64,000 bases of DNA from Pseudomonas arsenicoxydans (GCF_900103875.1 NZ_LT629705.1:4783001-4847000), one strand, 5' to 3'. Positions 1 through 9,407 are shown, counted from the stretch's first letter. Numbers and translations: made by a program. Notes: a model not told the origin generated them from the sequence alone.

Positions 1-413
1 CGATGGTCGCCAGCCCGGCCTTCCTGCATGAGCGCGAGATTAACCATCCCGATGACCTGAAAACCTTGCCGGTGCTCGGCGCGCTGGAAGCGGACCGCCT
101 GGTGCACATCCGCATGCTTGATCAACAGGGCAAAAGTGTTGAACTGAGCCTGGAAGCGCGATTGGGCATCGACGATTTCATCGTGCGCAAGGCCTGTACC
201 CTCGCTGGCCAGGGTTTCACGATGCTGCCGATGATGTATTGCGAGCAGGAGCTGGAAAACGGCTCTCTGGTGCAGTTGTTGCCCGATTGGTCACTGCCTG
301 GCGGCTGGCTGCAAGCGGTCTACCCTCATCGGCGCGGGGTGATGCCGGCGGTACGTGCCTGGCTCGACCATTTGATCGAATCATTCAATATGTGTGGGGA
401 CCGACTGATATGA
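1..413 (+). CDS. LysR-family regulator, C-terminal part (5' end outside window)
   Basis: The frame is open from the left edge, so the gene begins upstream; the first ATG at base 3 is probably internal. The 136 visible residues look like the second half of a LysR effector-binding domain: a stretch ending GIDDFIVRKACTLAGQGFTM followed by the short strand-helix pattern LLPDWSLPGGWLQAVYPHRR and a closing helix, as in CrgA/AaeR-type regulators. The DNA-binding half is not in the window, so the target is unknown. Its stop overlaps the next start as ATGA, suggesting translational coupling. Confidence 0.8.
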   Translation, partial: MVASPAFLHEREINHPDDLKTLPVLGALEADRLVHIRMLDQQGKSVELSLEARLGIDDFIVRKACTLAGQGFTMLPMMYCEQELENGSLVQLLPDWSLPGGWLQAVYPHRRGVMPAVRAWLDHLIESFNMCGDRLI

Positions 414-769
414 AGGCTGGACGCATGAGCGAAGAGGATGTCGCGCAATTCTGTCTCGCGCTGCCCGGCGCCCGGGAAGACTATAAATGGGGAGGCGTTC
501 GGGTGTTTTCGATTGCCGGGAACAAGATGTTCGCCTTGCAGAACCTGCGCGGCGATTCCCTCGCGTTCAAGGTCGACAAGGATCTGTTCCTGGGGCACTG
601 CGACCGTCCGGGGATTCACCCGGCGCCGTATCTGGCGCGGGCGCAGTGGATCATCATGCAAACGCCCTACCCGCTGGCTAGCGAAGAGCTGCAAGGGTTG
701 TTGCAACGTTCCCACCAATTAGTGGTAAGCAAACTACCCAAGCGCACCCAGATCGGGTTGCTACTGTAA
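410..769 (+). CDS. MmcQ/YjbR-family protein
   Basis: A 119-residue protein with the MmcQ/YjbR (CyaY-like fold) pattern: an N-terminal helix with FCLALPGAREDYKWGG, then VFSIAGNKMFAL, a strand with LAFKVD, and a C-terminal helix with SHQLVVSKLPKR. The family is often described as DNA-binding from structure, but its function is poorly known. The ATG at 410 overlaps the LysR stop and has GGGGA about eight bases upstream; a second ATG at 425 (114 residues) is also possible. It converges with the DUF1294 gene. Confidence 0.8.
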   Translation: MKAGRMSEEDVAQFCLALPGAREDYKWGGVRVFSIAGNKMFALQNLRGDSLAFKVDKDLFLGHCDRPGIHPAPYLARAQWIIMQTPYPLASEELQGLLQRSHQLVVSKLPKRTQIGLLL

Positions 770-780
770 GGCCTGCTCTT

Positions 781-1212
781 TCAGAACAGACGCAACAAGT
801 TCGCGCCGAGAAACAGCTGGTCGATCCAGAAGACCTGGTGCGCGAGCACAATGAGCCAGAACACCAGCTGATACGAAACCTTGCGGGTCTTGTGCCGAAA
901 CACTTGCTGGGCCAGCAAGGCACCCGGCCAGCCGCCGGCCAGTTCCACCGCGTGCAGGACGTTCTCCGGGGTACGCCAACTGTCGGCACGCGCCTTGCGC
1001 TTGTCGCTCCAGTACAGAAAGAACGCCAGCACGCTGACGACGCCGTAGGCCGCCAGGGGAATCAGCGAAACCCCGCGCAACCATAACGACATCGAGCCCG
1101 TCAGCGGCAGCGCGCACACGATCGCCAATACCAGCAGTTTCAACCGTGGATACTGGATCCGCTCTCCCCCGGATCGGCGTCCGGGGTTATTGCGCGCGCT
1201 GGAGTCACTCAT
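781..1212 (-). CDS. DUF1294 membrane protein
   Basis: 143 residues with about three to four hydrophobic segments and the DUF1294 core: [20 protein letters not shown], then [20 protein letters not shown] and KVSYQLVFW. The family is found alone or fused to cold-shock domains; no reaction is established. I chose the ATG at 1212 because it overlaps the uppP stop by four bases (ATGA), which argues for co-translation with uppP. An upstream in-frame start at 1239 would lie inside uppP and is less likely. Confidence 0.85.
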   Translation of the reverse strand: MSDSSARNNPGRRSGGERIQYPRLKLLVLAIVCALPLTGSMSLWLRGVSLIPLAAYGVVSVLAFFLYWSDKRKARADSWRTPENVLHAVELAGGWPGALLAQQVFRHKTRKVSYQLVFWLIVLAHQVFWIDQLFLGANLLRLF

Positions 1213-2039
1213 GGACGCGCAGCGGCCCAGTCGACCCAACCGAACTGCCAGGTGGCCAGGATGAACAGGCCGAACACGATGCGATACCAGGCGAACGCCG
1301 CGTAACTGTGACTGGCGATGAACTTGAGCAAGGCTTTGACGGCGATCATCGCGAAGATGAACGCGGTCACGAAGCCGATGGCGAACACCGGCAAATCCGC
1401 CGGCACGAACAGGTGACGGTATTTAAAGCCCGAGTACACCGCCGCCGCGACCATGGTCGGCATGGCCAGGAAGAACGAGAACTCGGTTGCGGTCTTGCGC
1501 GACAGCCCGAACAGCAAACCACCAATGATGGTCGAGCCGGAGCGCGAAGTGCCGGGAATCATCGCCAGGCACTGGGCGAAGCCGACTTTCAATGCGTCTT
1601 TCCAAGTGATCTCGTCCACGGTTTCAGCGTGCACTTCATGCTGACGCTGCTCGGCCCACAACATGATGACCCCGCCCACGACCAACGCCGTTGCGACGGT
1701 AATCGGGTTGAACAGGTATTCATGAATGAGGTTGGAAAAGAGTACGCCCAACACCACGGCCGGCATAAAGGCGATCAGCAGGTTGGCAGTGAATCGGCGA
1801 GCGCTGGGTTGCGTCGGCAAACCGGTCACCACGTCGAGGATCTTGCGACGAAATTCCCACACCACCGCCAGGATTGCCCCCAGCTGGATAATGATGTTGA
1901 ACGCAATGGCCCGCTCGCCTCCAAAGTCGAGTAAATCCGCGACAATGATTTGGTGGCCGGTGCTGGAAATGGGCAAAAACTCTGTCAGCCCTTCTACAAC
2001 CCCAAGAATCAATGCCTGAAAGGCGGTCCAAAGATCCAT
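1209..2039 (-). CDS. uppP: Undecaprenyl-diphosphatase UppP (BacA)
   Basis: An inner-membrane phosphatase that converts undecaprenyl diphosphate to undecaprenyl phosphate, recycling the lipid carrier for peptidoglycan and other envelope polymers; overexpression is known to give bacitracin resistance. The 276-residue protein has the two family motifs: [14 protein letters not shown] near residues 17-30 and [10 protein letters not shown] in the second half, with about eight membrane segments. The start at 2039 (MDLWTAFQ) gives the normal family length; an extension to 2075 adds 12 atypical residues. It leads a two-gene unit with the DUF1294 gene. Confidence 0.95.
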   Translation of the reverse strand: MDLWTAFQALILGVVEGLTEFLPISSTGHQIIVADLLDFGGERAIAFNIIIQLGAILAVVWEFRRKILDVVTGLPTQPSARRFTANLLIAFMPAVVLGVLFSNLIHEYLFNPITVATALVVGGVIMLWAEQRQHEVHAETVDEITWKDALKVGFAQCLAMIPGTSRSGSTIIGGLLFGLSRKTATEFSFFLAMPTMVAAAVYSGFKYRHLFVPADLPVFAIGFVTAFIFAMIAVKALLKFIASHSYAAFAWYRIVFGLFILATWQFGWVDWAAARP

Positions 2040-2328
2040 CAATCCCCCAAAGGCAATGCGTAAGGCATGCCCCATTAGTTTTTTTAAGCGTCAATTGCGC
2101 CAAGCGTAGCTGAACTCCGCGCGCACAGGATCCAGACAACCCGGTAAAAATCCCGTGAAAAATCAACTTGGATTCAGGTTTCTTCGCGCGGGGCCGAAAT
2201 CCTATCAGACAAGCCACGATAACGCTGCCGCGTCATGAGACTTGGGTCGCATATGCCCGATAGGCCAAAGCGTGGTTGGATGCTGGCCATCGTTTATTAC
2301 AAGAACAAGAAACCGGAGTGACAGCGTT

Positions 2329-3963
2329 ATGAACAGCTTGCGCAATGTGTCGATCAGCCGACGTTTATGGCTCATCCTGATCGTGTCGGTAGTAATGCTG
2401 CTGACGCTGGGCGTGCTGATGCTCAACCAGATCCACGACGACCTTTATCAGGGCAAGGCTCAGAAAACCCAGCATGTGGTGCAGACCGCCAGCGGCATTT
2501 TAAGCTACTACCATGACCTGGAAACGGCCGGCACGCTCACCCGCGAGGCGGCACAGAAGCAAGCGCTTTCAGCCGTTCGCGGTCTGCGCTATGACCAGAA
2601 TGACTATTTCTGGATCAACGATCTGACGCCCGTGATGATCATGCACCCGGCGAACCCGAAACTGGATGGCCAGAACCTTTCGGCGATCCGCGACCCGGAC
2701 GGTTTTGCGCTGTTCAACGAAATGGTTGCCGTCGCCAAAGCCAAGGGCGCCGGCACGATCAACTACCGCTGGCCGAAACCGGGTGCCAGCGCTCCGATCG
2801 AAAAAACCTCCTACGTCAAACTGTTCGAGCCTTGGGGTTGGGTGATTGGTTCCGGTGTCTACATTGATGACATGCAGGCCGAATTCTATGGACAGGTGTG
2901 GAAGGCTTCTGTCGTAGGACTGGTGATTGCGCTGATCATGGTGTTACTGGTGATCATGATTGCGCGCAGTATCGTGCGCCCGCTGCAGGACACCGTGAAC
3001 GCCATGGCCAATATTGCCAGCGGCGAGAGCGATCTGACCCGCAGCCTCGACACCCACGGCCGCGATGAAGTCACTCAACTGGCTCGCCACTTCAATGCGT
3101 TCACCGCCAAGCTGCGAGGGGTGATCAGTGAACTGCAAGTCTCCGCCAGCGCGCTGGGGCAGTCATCCAGCGACCTTGGCAACGACGCGGCTCAGGCCCA
3201 GCAACGTAGCCAGCAACAATCCCAGCAAATGGAGTTGGTGGCGACTGCGATCAACGAAGTCACTTATGGCGTGCAGGATGTGGCCAAGAACGCCGAGCAT
3301 GCGGCCAGCGAAATGCGCGATGCCGAATCTCAGGCGCAGCAGGGGCAAATCAATATTGATGGCAGCTTGCAGCAGATCGACAAACTGTCCGGCACCATCG
3401 ATCAAGCCGTCGAGGTGATTCGCACCCTGGCCGCTGAAAGCACACAGATTGGTAGTGTCCTGGAGGTCATCCGCTCCATCGCCGAGCAAACCAACCTGCT
3501 GGCGCTCAATGCGGCGATCGAAGCGGCGCGGGCCGGTGAGCAAGGTCGAGGCTTTGCGGTGGTGGCCGATGAAGTGCGCCTACTGGCCCAGCGCACCCAA
3601 AAGTCCACGGCGGAGATCCAGTCGATGATCGAACGCCTGCAAAATCACTCCGAAGCGGCGGTCAAAGTCATCGGCGACAGCAGCCGCGCCTCGCAACTGA
3701 CCATCGAACAGGCAGGCCTGGCCGGTGCCAGCCTCAATGCGATCGGGCAAGCCTTGCGTAACCTCAATGGACTGAATGCCTCGATTGCCAGTGCGACGTT
3801 GCAGCAAGCCCATGTGGTGGAAGACATCAATCAGAACGTCACCCAGGCTGCGGGGCTGTCCCACAGCACGGCATTGGCGGCCGAGCAGTCGAGTATGGCC
3901 AGTGTTCGGCTCAAGGACCTGAGCGAGCAGTTGAACGGATTGCTCAAGCAGTTTCGCGTGTAG
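2329..3963 (+). CDS. Methyl-accepting chemotaxis protein, single-Cache sensor
   Basis: 544 residues with the full chemoreceptor layout: an N-terminal membrane segment (about 10-32), a periplasmic single-Cache (sCache_2) domain with [24 protein letters not shown] and [13 protein letters not shown], a second membrane segment near 195-215, a HAMP domain ([18 protein letters not shown]), and a long helical signalling domain with the conserved hairpin tip [20 protein letters not shown]. Single-Cache sensors of this type often bind small carboxylates, but the ligand cannot be read from sequence. ATG at 2329 follows CGGAG; an upstream in-frame start at 2242 would add 29 unlikely residues. Confidence 0.93.
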   Translation: MNSLRNVSISRRLWLILIVSVVMLLTLGVLMLNQIHDDLYQGKAQKTQHVVQTASGILSYYHDLETAGTLTREAAQKQALSAVRGLRYDQNDYFWINDLTPVMIMHPANPKLDGQNLSAIRDPDGFALFNEMVAVAKAKGAGTINYRWPKPGASAPIEKTSYVKLFEPWGWVIGSGVYIDDMQAEFYGQVWKASVVGLVIALIMVLLVIMIARSIVRPLQDTVNAMANIASGESDLTRSLDTHGRDEVTQLARHFNAFTAKLRGVISELQVSASALGQSSSDLGNDAAQAQQRSQQQSQQMELVATAINEVTYGVQDVAKNAEHAASEMRDAESQAQQGQINIDGSLQQIDKLSGTIDQAVEVIRTLAAESTQIGSVLEVIRSIAEQTNLLALNAAIEAARAGEQGRGFAVVADEVRLLAQRTQKSTAEIQSMIERLQNHSEAAVKVIGDSSRASQLTIEQAGLAGASLNAIGQALRNLNGLNASIASATLQQAHVVEDINQNVTQAAGLSHSTALAAEQSSMASVRLKDLSEQLNGLLKQFRV

Positions 3964-3973
3964 CAACACCCTT

Positions 3974-4008
3974 GTAGCAGCTGCCAGGCAGCACGACGCA
4001 GCTGCTAC
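3974..4008. repeat. Inverted repeat downstream of chemoreceptor gene
   Basis: GTAGCAGCTG at 3974-3983 is mirrored by CAGCTGCTAC at 3999-4008 around a 15-base loop. There is no T-tract. It could be a remnant of a REP-type palindrome or a weak terminator of the chemoreceptor transcript. Confidence 0.6.
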
Positions 4009-4077
4009 TGGCGGTTCTACTTGGCAGCACCTGCCGGTACAATCCGCCCCCCTCTTCGATTTCCCCAAGGAACCCCC

Positions 4078-4641
4078 ATGTCCGGGCTAGAACTGTTTGC
4101 CGCCGCCCTCGGCGTGATCGCCGTCTGGCTGACGGTCAAACAGAACCCCTGGTGCTGGCCGATCGGCCTGGTCATGGTGCTGCTTTACAGCTGGATCTTT
4201 TATGAAGTGAAGCTGTATTCGGACATGCTTCTGCAAGTGATTTATGCCGCGCTGCAGCTCTACGGCTGGTGGCAGTGGACCCGCGCGGGTGAGGCGAATG
4301 CCGGTCGGCAGGTCAGTCGACTCGACGGAAAATCGATTGCATCGGGCCTTGCGGTCGGCGCCATCGGCAGTCTGCTGCTGGGCGCTGCCATGGCGCACTG
4401 GACCGATGCCGCGCAGCCTTGGCTCGACGCTGCACTGACCGGATTCAGCCTCGTGGCGCAACTGTGGATGGCGCAAAAACGCGTGCAGTGCTGGCCACTG
4501 TGGATCACCGTCGATGTGATTTTCGTCGCACTGTTCACTTATAAAGGCATGTACCTGACCGCCTCGCTCTACGCCCTGTTCTTGCTTCTGGCGGTGCAAG
4601 GCTGGCGTGAATGGCGCGCCGACCCGGCGTTGCGCGCATGA
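4078..4641 (+). CDS. pnuC: Nicotinamide riboside transporter PnuC
   Basis: 187 residues, strongly hydrophobic with about seven membrane segments, and the PnuC signature: an early WLTVKQNPWCWPIGLVMVLLY, then KLYSDMLLQVIYAALQLYGWW (cut here at residues 40-65), and a C-terminal WPLWITVDVIFVALFTYKGM-type segment. PnuC imports nicotinamide riboside by facilitated diffusion, with phosphorylation inside the cell trapping it. The next gene, overlapping by four bases (ATGA), encodes the matching kinase. The ATG at 4078 is the only sensible start. Confidence 0.93.
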   Translation: MSGLELFAAALGVIAVWLTVKQNPWCWPIGLVMVLLYSWIFYEVKLYSDMLLQVIYAALQLYGWWQWTRAGEANAGRQVSRLDGKSIASGLAVGAIGSLLLGAAMAHWTDAAQPWLDAALTGFSLVAQLWMAQKRVQCWPLWITVDVIFVALFTYKGMYLTASLYALFLLLAVQGWREWRADPALRA

Positions 4642-5162
4642 AAGTGCTGGTGCTTACAGGTCCGGAATCCAGCGGCAAAAGCTGGCTTTCGAGCGAGATT
4701 CACGCCAACTTTGGCGGCATATTGGTCAGTGAGTACGTTCGGCACTTTATCGACAGCGAAGCCCGAGAAACCCGCTACGATGACATCACGCCGATAGCTC
4801 ATGGCCAGCTGACCTGGGAGGATGAAGCTCGCACCCGACAACCCTCACTGTTGATTCTCGATACGCACCTGCTGAGCAATATCCTCTGGAGTCACACGCT
4901 GTTTGGCGCTTGCCCGGCGTGGATCGAGCAAGCATTGCTGGCACGGCAATACGACCTGCATTTGCTGCTGAGCCCGGAAACCGTGGCCTGGCATGACGAT
5001 GGCCAGCGTTGCCAACCGCAACTGGCAGAACGCCAGGCGTTTTTCCAGGCAAGCCGCCAATGGCTTGACCTGCACCATCAGCCTTGCCTGGTTGTGGAAG
5101 GTGACTGGAAACAGCGCAAGGAAGCGTCATTCGAGGCGGTAACGCAGTTGCTCAACACCTGA
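4638..5162 (+). CDS. NadR-type ribosylnicotinamide kinase (stand-alone ATPase domain)
   Basis: 174 residues with a Walker A motif GPESSGKS at residues 8-15, then SEYVRHFID and a Walker-B-like LLILDTHLLS region, resembling the C-terminal kinase half of NadR. In NadR that half phosphorylates nicotinamide riboside to NMN. Here there is no DNA-binding or adenylyltransferase part, so NMN would be converted to NAD elsewhere. The 4-base overlap with pnuC supports an uptake-and-trap unit for nicotinamide riboside. The assignment of kinase activity is by family and context. Confidence 0.85.
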   Translation: MKVLVLTGPESSGKSWLSSEIHANFGGILVSEYVRHFIDSEARETRYDDITPIAHGQLTWEDEARTRQPSLLILDTHLLSNILWSHTLFGACPAWIEQALLARQYDLHLLLSPETVAWHDDGQRCQPQLAERQAFFQASRQWLDLHHQPCLVVEGDWKQRKEASFEAVTQLLNT

Positions 5163-5491
5163 CAGAGTTGCCCGCCTTGTCGCTACTGTCCATTTCTGAA
5201 ACACATCCGCTTGCGCGAACCCGCGATCTAAAGCGGCTCCTTCGCGCCAGCAAAAAAATGTTAAGCCACTGATACAACCTGCATTCAGCGCCCTTAGCGA
5301 GCAGTGCCGCCAGTATGGACGGGGCTTTTGCGTGGCTCTGTTTCAGCGGCTTTACACATTTTTTTTGACTGTCTCGATAATTAAACTCAACCCGCTGTTT
5401 TTAAAAGAAAAGTAAAAACCGGCACACCTTCTGCTCTCTACCTCGCAACGCTGATAAGGGCCAGCGTCCAATTACAGAAGGAATTGCAGCC
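5163..5491 (+). other. Intergenic region upstream of fapA
   Basis: About 330 bases without a gene. It becomes AT-rich near 5350-5420 and contains the sigma-54-type promoter element listed separately. I could not identify an enhancer dyad or a terminator for the upstream kinase gene by eye. Confidence 0.6.
5421..5434 (+). promoter_or_regulatory. Candidate sigma-54 (RpoN) promoter of the fap operon
   Basis: The sequence CGGCACACCTTCTGCT has the invariant -24 GG at 5421-5422 and -12 GC at 5433-5434 with exactly ten bases between, and matches the consensus TGGCAC-N5-TTGC at most other positions. Transcription would start near 5446, leaving a leader of about 45 bases before fapA. A sigma-54 activator gene lies just beyond fapF, which fits. 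Confidence 0.7.
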
Positions 5492-5929
5492 GTGGGGAAA
5501 TTCAATAACAGCATCTTTAGCCTCCTGCTGATCGGATGCGCACTGGGCTCAAGTGTCTGCCTGCCCGTACAGGCCGACAACGGCATCATCACCATCAAAC
5601 GTGATGTCCAGCCCCGCAACGCAACCGTTCCGCCATTGATCCCCGACCCTAGCCCCACAACCGTCAACGCCAACCCGTCCAAACAAGTCCTCAGCCAAAC
5701 GAATGAGCTGAGCGATGGTGACTTTGCCAACGTTGCCAGTGGTGCGGGCATCTCCCGCCTGGTCACGCAAAACACCAACAATCTGGGCGGCAATATCAGC
5801 ACCCAGAGTCAGCTTTCGAACCTCCCCGCCGGACGTTCAGGCAATTCGGGCAGCGGCATTGCCAACATGGTCAATTCAAACGTCCAGCAAGGCCTGGGTG
5901 CTCTGAAAATCATAACGGGAGACCGTTGA
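5492..5929 (+). CDS. fapA: FapA, amyloid-operon periplasmic protein
   Basis: First gene of the functional-amyloid operon. The 145-residue product has a signal peptide (cut near residues 28-29, after PVQA) and an Asn/Gly/Ser-rich mature region ending with IANMVNSNVQQGLGALK, a pattern shared with Fap subunits. In other pseudomonads FapA is a periplasmic chaperone-like protein that influences the FapB/FapC balance in the fibre. The start is GTG at 5492, preceded by AGAAGGAATTG; no ATG gives the signal peptide. One base separates its stop from fapB. Confidence 0.85.
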   Translation: MGKFNNSIFSLLLIGCALGSSVCLPVQADNGIITIKRDVQPRNATVPPLIPDPSPTTVNANPSKQVLSQTNELSDGDFANVASGAGISRLVTQNTNNLGGNISTQSQLSNLPAGRSGNSGSGIANMVNSNVQQGLGALKIITGDR

Positions 5930-5930
5930 G

Positions 5931-6503
5931 ATGAATCGTTCGCTGCTGATTATCGCCATGTTTTGCAGTGCATCGACGTTCGCCCAACCTCCCGTCATCA
6001 ATAACGCCGACATCGACGGTTCGGGCGCTCAGTACCAAGGCAACCTCACGGTCAACCAGGCTGCGGGCGACCAGCAACAACAGGCCAATGCCCGGGCTTT
6101 CGCCATTGGTCATGGTGCAGACGCGACCACACAAATTCGCCAACGGTTGCGCACTGAGGTCGATCCCAGAATCGATGCTCAGTCCACTATCCAGGGCAAC
6201 TCCTTCAGTAACGGCAACGGCGCACTGGGCGTGAACCAGAGCGCGGGCGCCAGCAACCAGCAAGCCAATGCACTGCGCATCAGCATTGGTACGCAACCGC
6301 AAAGTATCGACGACAGCGTCCTCAGGCAACAGAACGTGGCGCTGATCAGCAACTCCGATGCAACTGACTCTGCACCCGGCTATCGCCATGTCGCTACAAG
6401 CGACCAGGCCTTCACCGGTAGTCGTGGGGTGATTCAGTTGAATCAGAGCGCCGGGGTGGGTAATCGAATGGCAAACACCCTAAGCGTACGGGTCGCGGAT
6501 TGA
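5931..6503 (+). CDS. fapB: FapB, minor amyloid subunit / nucleator
   Basis: 190 residues with a signal peptide (cut near residue 19, after STFA) and three imperfect amyloid repeats: VNQAAGDQQQQAN (41-53), VNQSAGASNQQAN (101-113) and LNQSAGVGNRMAN (170-182), separated by linkers. The x-N-Q-x-A-G-x-x-N-x-x-A-N pattern is the Fap repeat core. FapB is a secreted minor fibre component thought to nucleate FapC. It starts one base after fapA, so translation is probably coupled. Confidence 0.9.
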   Translation: MNRSLLIIAMFCSASTFAQPPVINNADIDGSGAQYQGNLTVNQAAGDQQQQANARAFAIGHGADATTQIRQRLRTEVDPRIDAQSTIQGNSFSNGNGALGVNQSAGASNQQANALRISIGTQPQSIDDSVLRQQNVALISNSDATDSAPGYRHVATSDQAFTGSRGVIQLNQSAGVGNRMANTLSVRVAD

Positions 6504-6554
6504 CCCAAACAGGTAGAAACAACACTTAACCTAAAATAAGTACGGAGAATCACC

Positions 6555-7838
6555 ATGAAACCTTCGATGGCAATCAAGCCTCTGGTTTTCGCAATTGCTG
6601 CGGTCATGGCTGTTGCTGTACAAGCTGGGCAGACTGATGACCACCACAATGGCCACAATGGCCACAATAACAACGGTCATCACACCCCTCCTCCAACCAA
6701 GATCCCGGTCTACGCGACGGCGAGTGCGATAGATAACCAAAGCAGTACCAACAATCACGTCCTTAACCAAGGGACTGTCAACGATGCCAGCATGAGCAGC
6801 TCTGCCACAGGCACCAGCGGCAACGTCGGCGTCAACGTGGCTGCCGGCGACGGCAACCAACAAGACAACGCGGCCGCCATTGCAAACGCCGCAGCCGCAG
6901 CCACCGATAACAGCTTCGTGTTCGGCACTGCCACTGCTACCGCAAGCGTGAAGCAATACAGCAACGGCAACAGGGTTGACAACTACGGCAGCACTGCCTC
7001 GGCCACCATGAGTGGATCGGGCAACAGCGGCAGCGGCAACATGGGGATCAACATTGCTGGCGGCGATCTGAACCAGCAGAAAAATACCATGGCCATCGCC
7101 AACACCAATGCTCCGCTGGGTAACGCCACCGCCACCGCCTCTGCCGATCAACAAGGCCCTGGCCTGACTGTGAATAACAACGCCGACCGGACCTACCGTG
7201 TAGATACGCTGACCAATACCGTAACGGCCAGCGGCAGTTTCTCTCGCGATAAGTCTAGCGAAGCGAGCGGCAGCAGAAGCGCTTCTTCGAGCTTTGACGT
7301 GAGCGGTTCGAATAACTTCAATGCCAATGGCTCTAGCAGCTCTCATGCAAGCGGCTCCTCGAGTTCTTCTTTGAGCGCTTCCTTGAACGCTACTCTGGAC
7401 GCAGCAGCCGCGGCTTCCAACAGCGCTTCGTGGAACTATGGCCCTCACCATTCGGGCAGCAGCAGCTCGTCTTCTGACGCTTCGCTGAACGCATCGCTCG
7501 ATGCATCACTCGACGTATCGGTCGATAAGTCGTACGACAAAACGCACGAAAAATCGTTTGATAAATCGTACAGCTCCTCGTTCGAAAAATCGGGCAGCAA
7601 GTCGTCCCAATCTGCGTATGACAAAGCTAAGAGCTACAGTGAAAGCAGCTCGTATGATTTGAGCAACACTTACTCTTATCAAGTGCTGACTCCAACTGGC
7701 TGGGCCAACCCTGTGACCAACACTGCATCCCTGACCGGTTCGGTGAATGGCGGCAGCGGCAACCTGGGCGTCAACGTAGCTGCCGGTGTGGGCAACCAAC
7801 AAAGCAACTCGTTGGCCATTTCCAACAACTCGTTCTAA
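6555..7838 (+). CDS. fapC: FapC, major functional-amyloid subunit with long Ser-rich linker
   Basis: 427 residues: a signal peptide (about 1-24), a His/Asn-rich segment (DDHHNGHNGHNNNGHH, 28-43), and three amyloid repeat cores, GVNVAAGDGNQQDN (92-105), GINIAGGDLNQQKN (164-177) and GVNVAAGVGNQQSN (405-418). The linker between repeats 2 and 3 is about 200 residues, rich in Ser, Ala and Asn, with short D-K-S-Y/F-D-K-like units around 323-360. The mature protein has no cysteine, although a C-terminal CXXC is usual for FapC as I recall the family. The start has CGGAGAATCACC upstream. It is the fibre core by family and operon position. Confidence 0.88.
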   Translation: MKPSMAIKPLVFAIAAVMAVAVQAGQTDDHHNGHNGHNNNGHHTPPPTKIPVYATASAIDNQSSTNNHVLNQGTVNDASMSSSATGTSGNVGVNVAAGDGNQQDNAAAIANAAAAATDNSFVFGTATATASVKQYSNGNRVDNYGSTASATMSGSGNSGSGNMGINIAGGDLNQQKNTMAIANTNAPLGNATATASADQQGPGLTVNNNADRTYRVDTLTNTVTASGSFSRDKSSEASGSRSASSSFDVSGSNNFNANGSSSSHASGSSSSSLSASLNATLDAAAAASNSASWNYGPHHSGSSSSSSDASLNASLDASLDVSVDKSYDKTHEKSFDKSYSSSFEKSGSKSSQSAYDKAKSYSESSSYDLSNTYSYQVLTPTGWANPVTNTASLTGSVNGGSGNLGVNVAAGVGNQQSNSLAISNNSF

Positions 7839-7852
7839 CTGTTGACTGTGGA

Positions 7853-7875
7853 GGCCCCCTCACGGGGGCCTTTTT
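7853..7875 (+). terminator. Intra-operon terminator between fapC and fapD
   Basis: GGCCCCC (7853-7859), loop TCAC, GGGGGCC (7864-7870), then five T residues. It is a strong intrinsic-terminator shape inside the operon, 14 bases after the fapC stop. Partial read-through would give high fapABC and low fapDEF expression. Confidence 0.85.
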
Positions 7876-7901
7876 CAGCCACCACCTGAAGGCATCCCAC
7901 C

Positions 7902-8582
7902 ATGCGGATTATCACCTTGGCATTTTTGCTGTGCGTGGCCAGTGTGAGCGAGGCTGCACAAATGCCGCTTTCCGTCCTGCCGGGCGGCGCGGTGGTGTAC
8001 AAACCGGTCCAGAGCATACGTGAGCGTAAATTTGCCGACCTGGTGCAACAGAAAACCGATTTCAGTTGCGGCGCAGCTGCGCTCGCGACGATTTTGCGCC
8101 AGGCCTATTGGCTGGATGTGAATGAAGAACAGATTATCGAAGGCATGTTGGCACACTCCGATCAAAATCTTGTCCGCGTCCAGGGCTTCTCCATGCTCGA
8201 CATGAAGCATTACGTGGAAAGTATCGGCATGCGTGCCCGCGGCTACCGGGTAGCCACTGAAACGTTGAGCGAAATCAAAATACCCGTTGTGGTTCTCATG
8301 GATATCCGCGGCTACAAGCATTTTGTGGTGTTGCAAAGAGTGCATGACGGCTGGGTCTATATCGGAGATCCGGTACTGGGTCATAAACGTTACAAACTCG
8401 ACGACTTTGTCAAAGGCTGGAACGGCATCGTTTTTGCCGTCATCGGCCAGGGCTATGACAAAACCAATGCGTTGCTCGACCCTCCCCTGCCACTGACCGC
8501 CAAGAACCGCATCAACGCTTTCAGCCCGGTACCAGACGCAGAGTTGATGGACTTCGGATTCATCCAAAGCGACTTCTTCTAA
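7902..8582 (+). CDS. fapD: FapD, C39-like cysteine protease of the amyloid system
   Basis: 226 residues with a signal peptide (about 1-19) and a papain-fold C39 peptidase domain: nucleophile Cys56 in TDFSCGAAAL, His140 in GYKHFVV and Asp156 in IGDPVLG form the expected triad. FapD is required for Fap fibre export in other pseudomonads, probably by processing a secretion component. The signal peptide places it in the periplasm, unlike C39 domains of ABC exporters. It follows the internal terminator and precedes fapE. Confidence 0.9.
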   Translation: MRIITLAFLLCVASVSEAAQMPLSVLPGGAVVYKPVQSIRERKFADLVQQKTDFSCGAAALATILRQAYWLDVNEEQIIEGMLAHSDQNLVRVQGFSMLDMKHYVESIGMRARGYRVATETLSEIKIPVVVLMDIRGYKHFVVLQRVHDGWVYIGDPVLGHKRYKLDDFVKGWNGIVFAVIGQGYDKTNALLDPPLPLTAKNRINAFSPVPDAELMDFGFIQSDFF

Positions 8583-8614
8583 TGATAAGGAGCATGAAGC
8601 TCCGGGAGCATCCA

Positions 8615-9361
8615 ATGAAGACTCCAATCTGGCTGGCCGTTGTCTGCCTGGCCGCCAGCCTGCCTACCCAGGCACAACCATTCAAACCCATCGAACTGAA
8701 GGATCAGGAACTGGCGACCCTGCGCGGCCGCTTTGTGATGCCGGGAAGAATTGTCAGTTTCGGCATCGTCATGACCAGCTCTTGGCAAAATGCCAACGGT
8801 GAAGTAATCGGCGCCACTTCATCGATGCAAATTCAACAATCAACCATCAAGCCACAGTTCTATGTATCGATGATCGATGAAAAAAGTAGTGGCTCAACGC
8901 AATCGCAAAGCACCGGCACCGGTAGCGTCACTGGCGGCAGCGGCCTCAACAGCACCGAAGGCGTCACTCAGGTCGTGCGCGCTGCCGGCGACAATAATAC
9001 GGCCTACAACAACGTTGATATCAACGTCACAAAGGCTAACCAGGCACCCGTAACGCAACAACAAGGCCAGGCATTGGCCGCAGGCTCGACGGTGTCCGGC
9101 ACCAATGGCGCGGGTTCGCTGAGCGTTTCCTCAACCGGCACGGGTGTGCAACTCAACATCGTGGCCAATAACAATCAGGGCAGTACCATCCAACGACTGG
9201 CCCAGGGAGGCCTGATGCAGAACACGACATTGCTCGGTAGCAGCAACCAGGTCCGCAATCTAACCTCATTCAATGTTGTGTTGCGTGACAACGTGCCGTC
9301 AGCCGGATCGGTAAGCGGCAACCTCGATCAACTCAAAGGTCTTCGCGCACTCGGATTCTGA
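8615..9361 (+). CDS. fapE: FapE, minor amyloid-associated secreted protein
   Basis: 248 residues with a signal peptide (cut after PTQA) and a Gln/Ser/Gly/Thr-rich body: an N-terminal [20 protein letters not shown] segment and a repetitive middle with [19 protein letters not shown]. The opening motif resembles the start of other Fap-associated secreted proteins. FapE is found as a minor component with Fap fibres in studied species. I chose ATG 8615 because the signal peptide starts there and GGGAG lies upstream; an ATG at 8582 overlapping the fapD stop would add 11 charged residues. Confidence 0.85.
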   Translation: MKTPIWLAVVCLAASLPTQAQPFKPIELKDQELATLRGRFVMPGRIVSFGIVMTSSWQNANGEVIGATSSMQIQQSTIKPQFYVSMIDEKSSGSTQSQSTGTGSVTGGSGLNSTEGVTQVVRAAGDNNTAYNNVDINVTKANQAPVTQQQGQALAAGSTVSGTNGAGSLSVSSTGTGVQLNIVANNNQGSTIQRLAQGGLMQNTTLLGSSNQVRNLTSFNVVLRDNVPSAGSVSGNLDQLKGLRALGF

Positions 9362-9407
9362 TCTACGCTCAGTCTCATCGGAAGTCATCAGAAGGGACGG
9401 CACACCC

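Noticed and set aside
6555..7838. Gene as a haemagglutinin/heme-utilisation adhesin
   Set aside because: Its repeats and its place between fapB and fapD fit FapC; the adhesin name reflects low-complexity matches.
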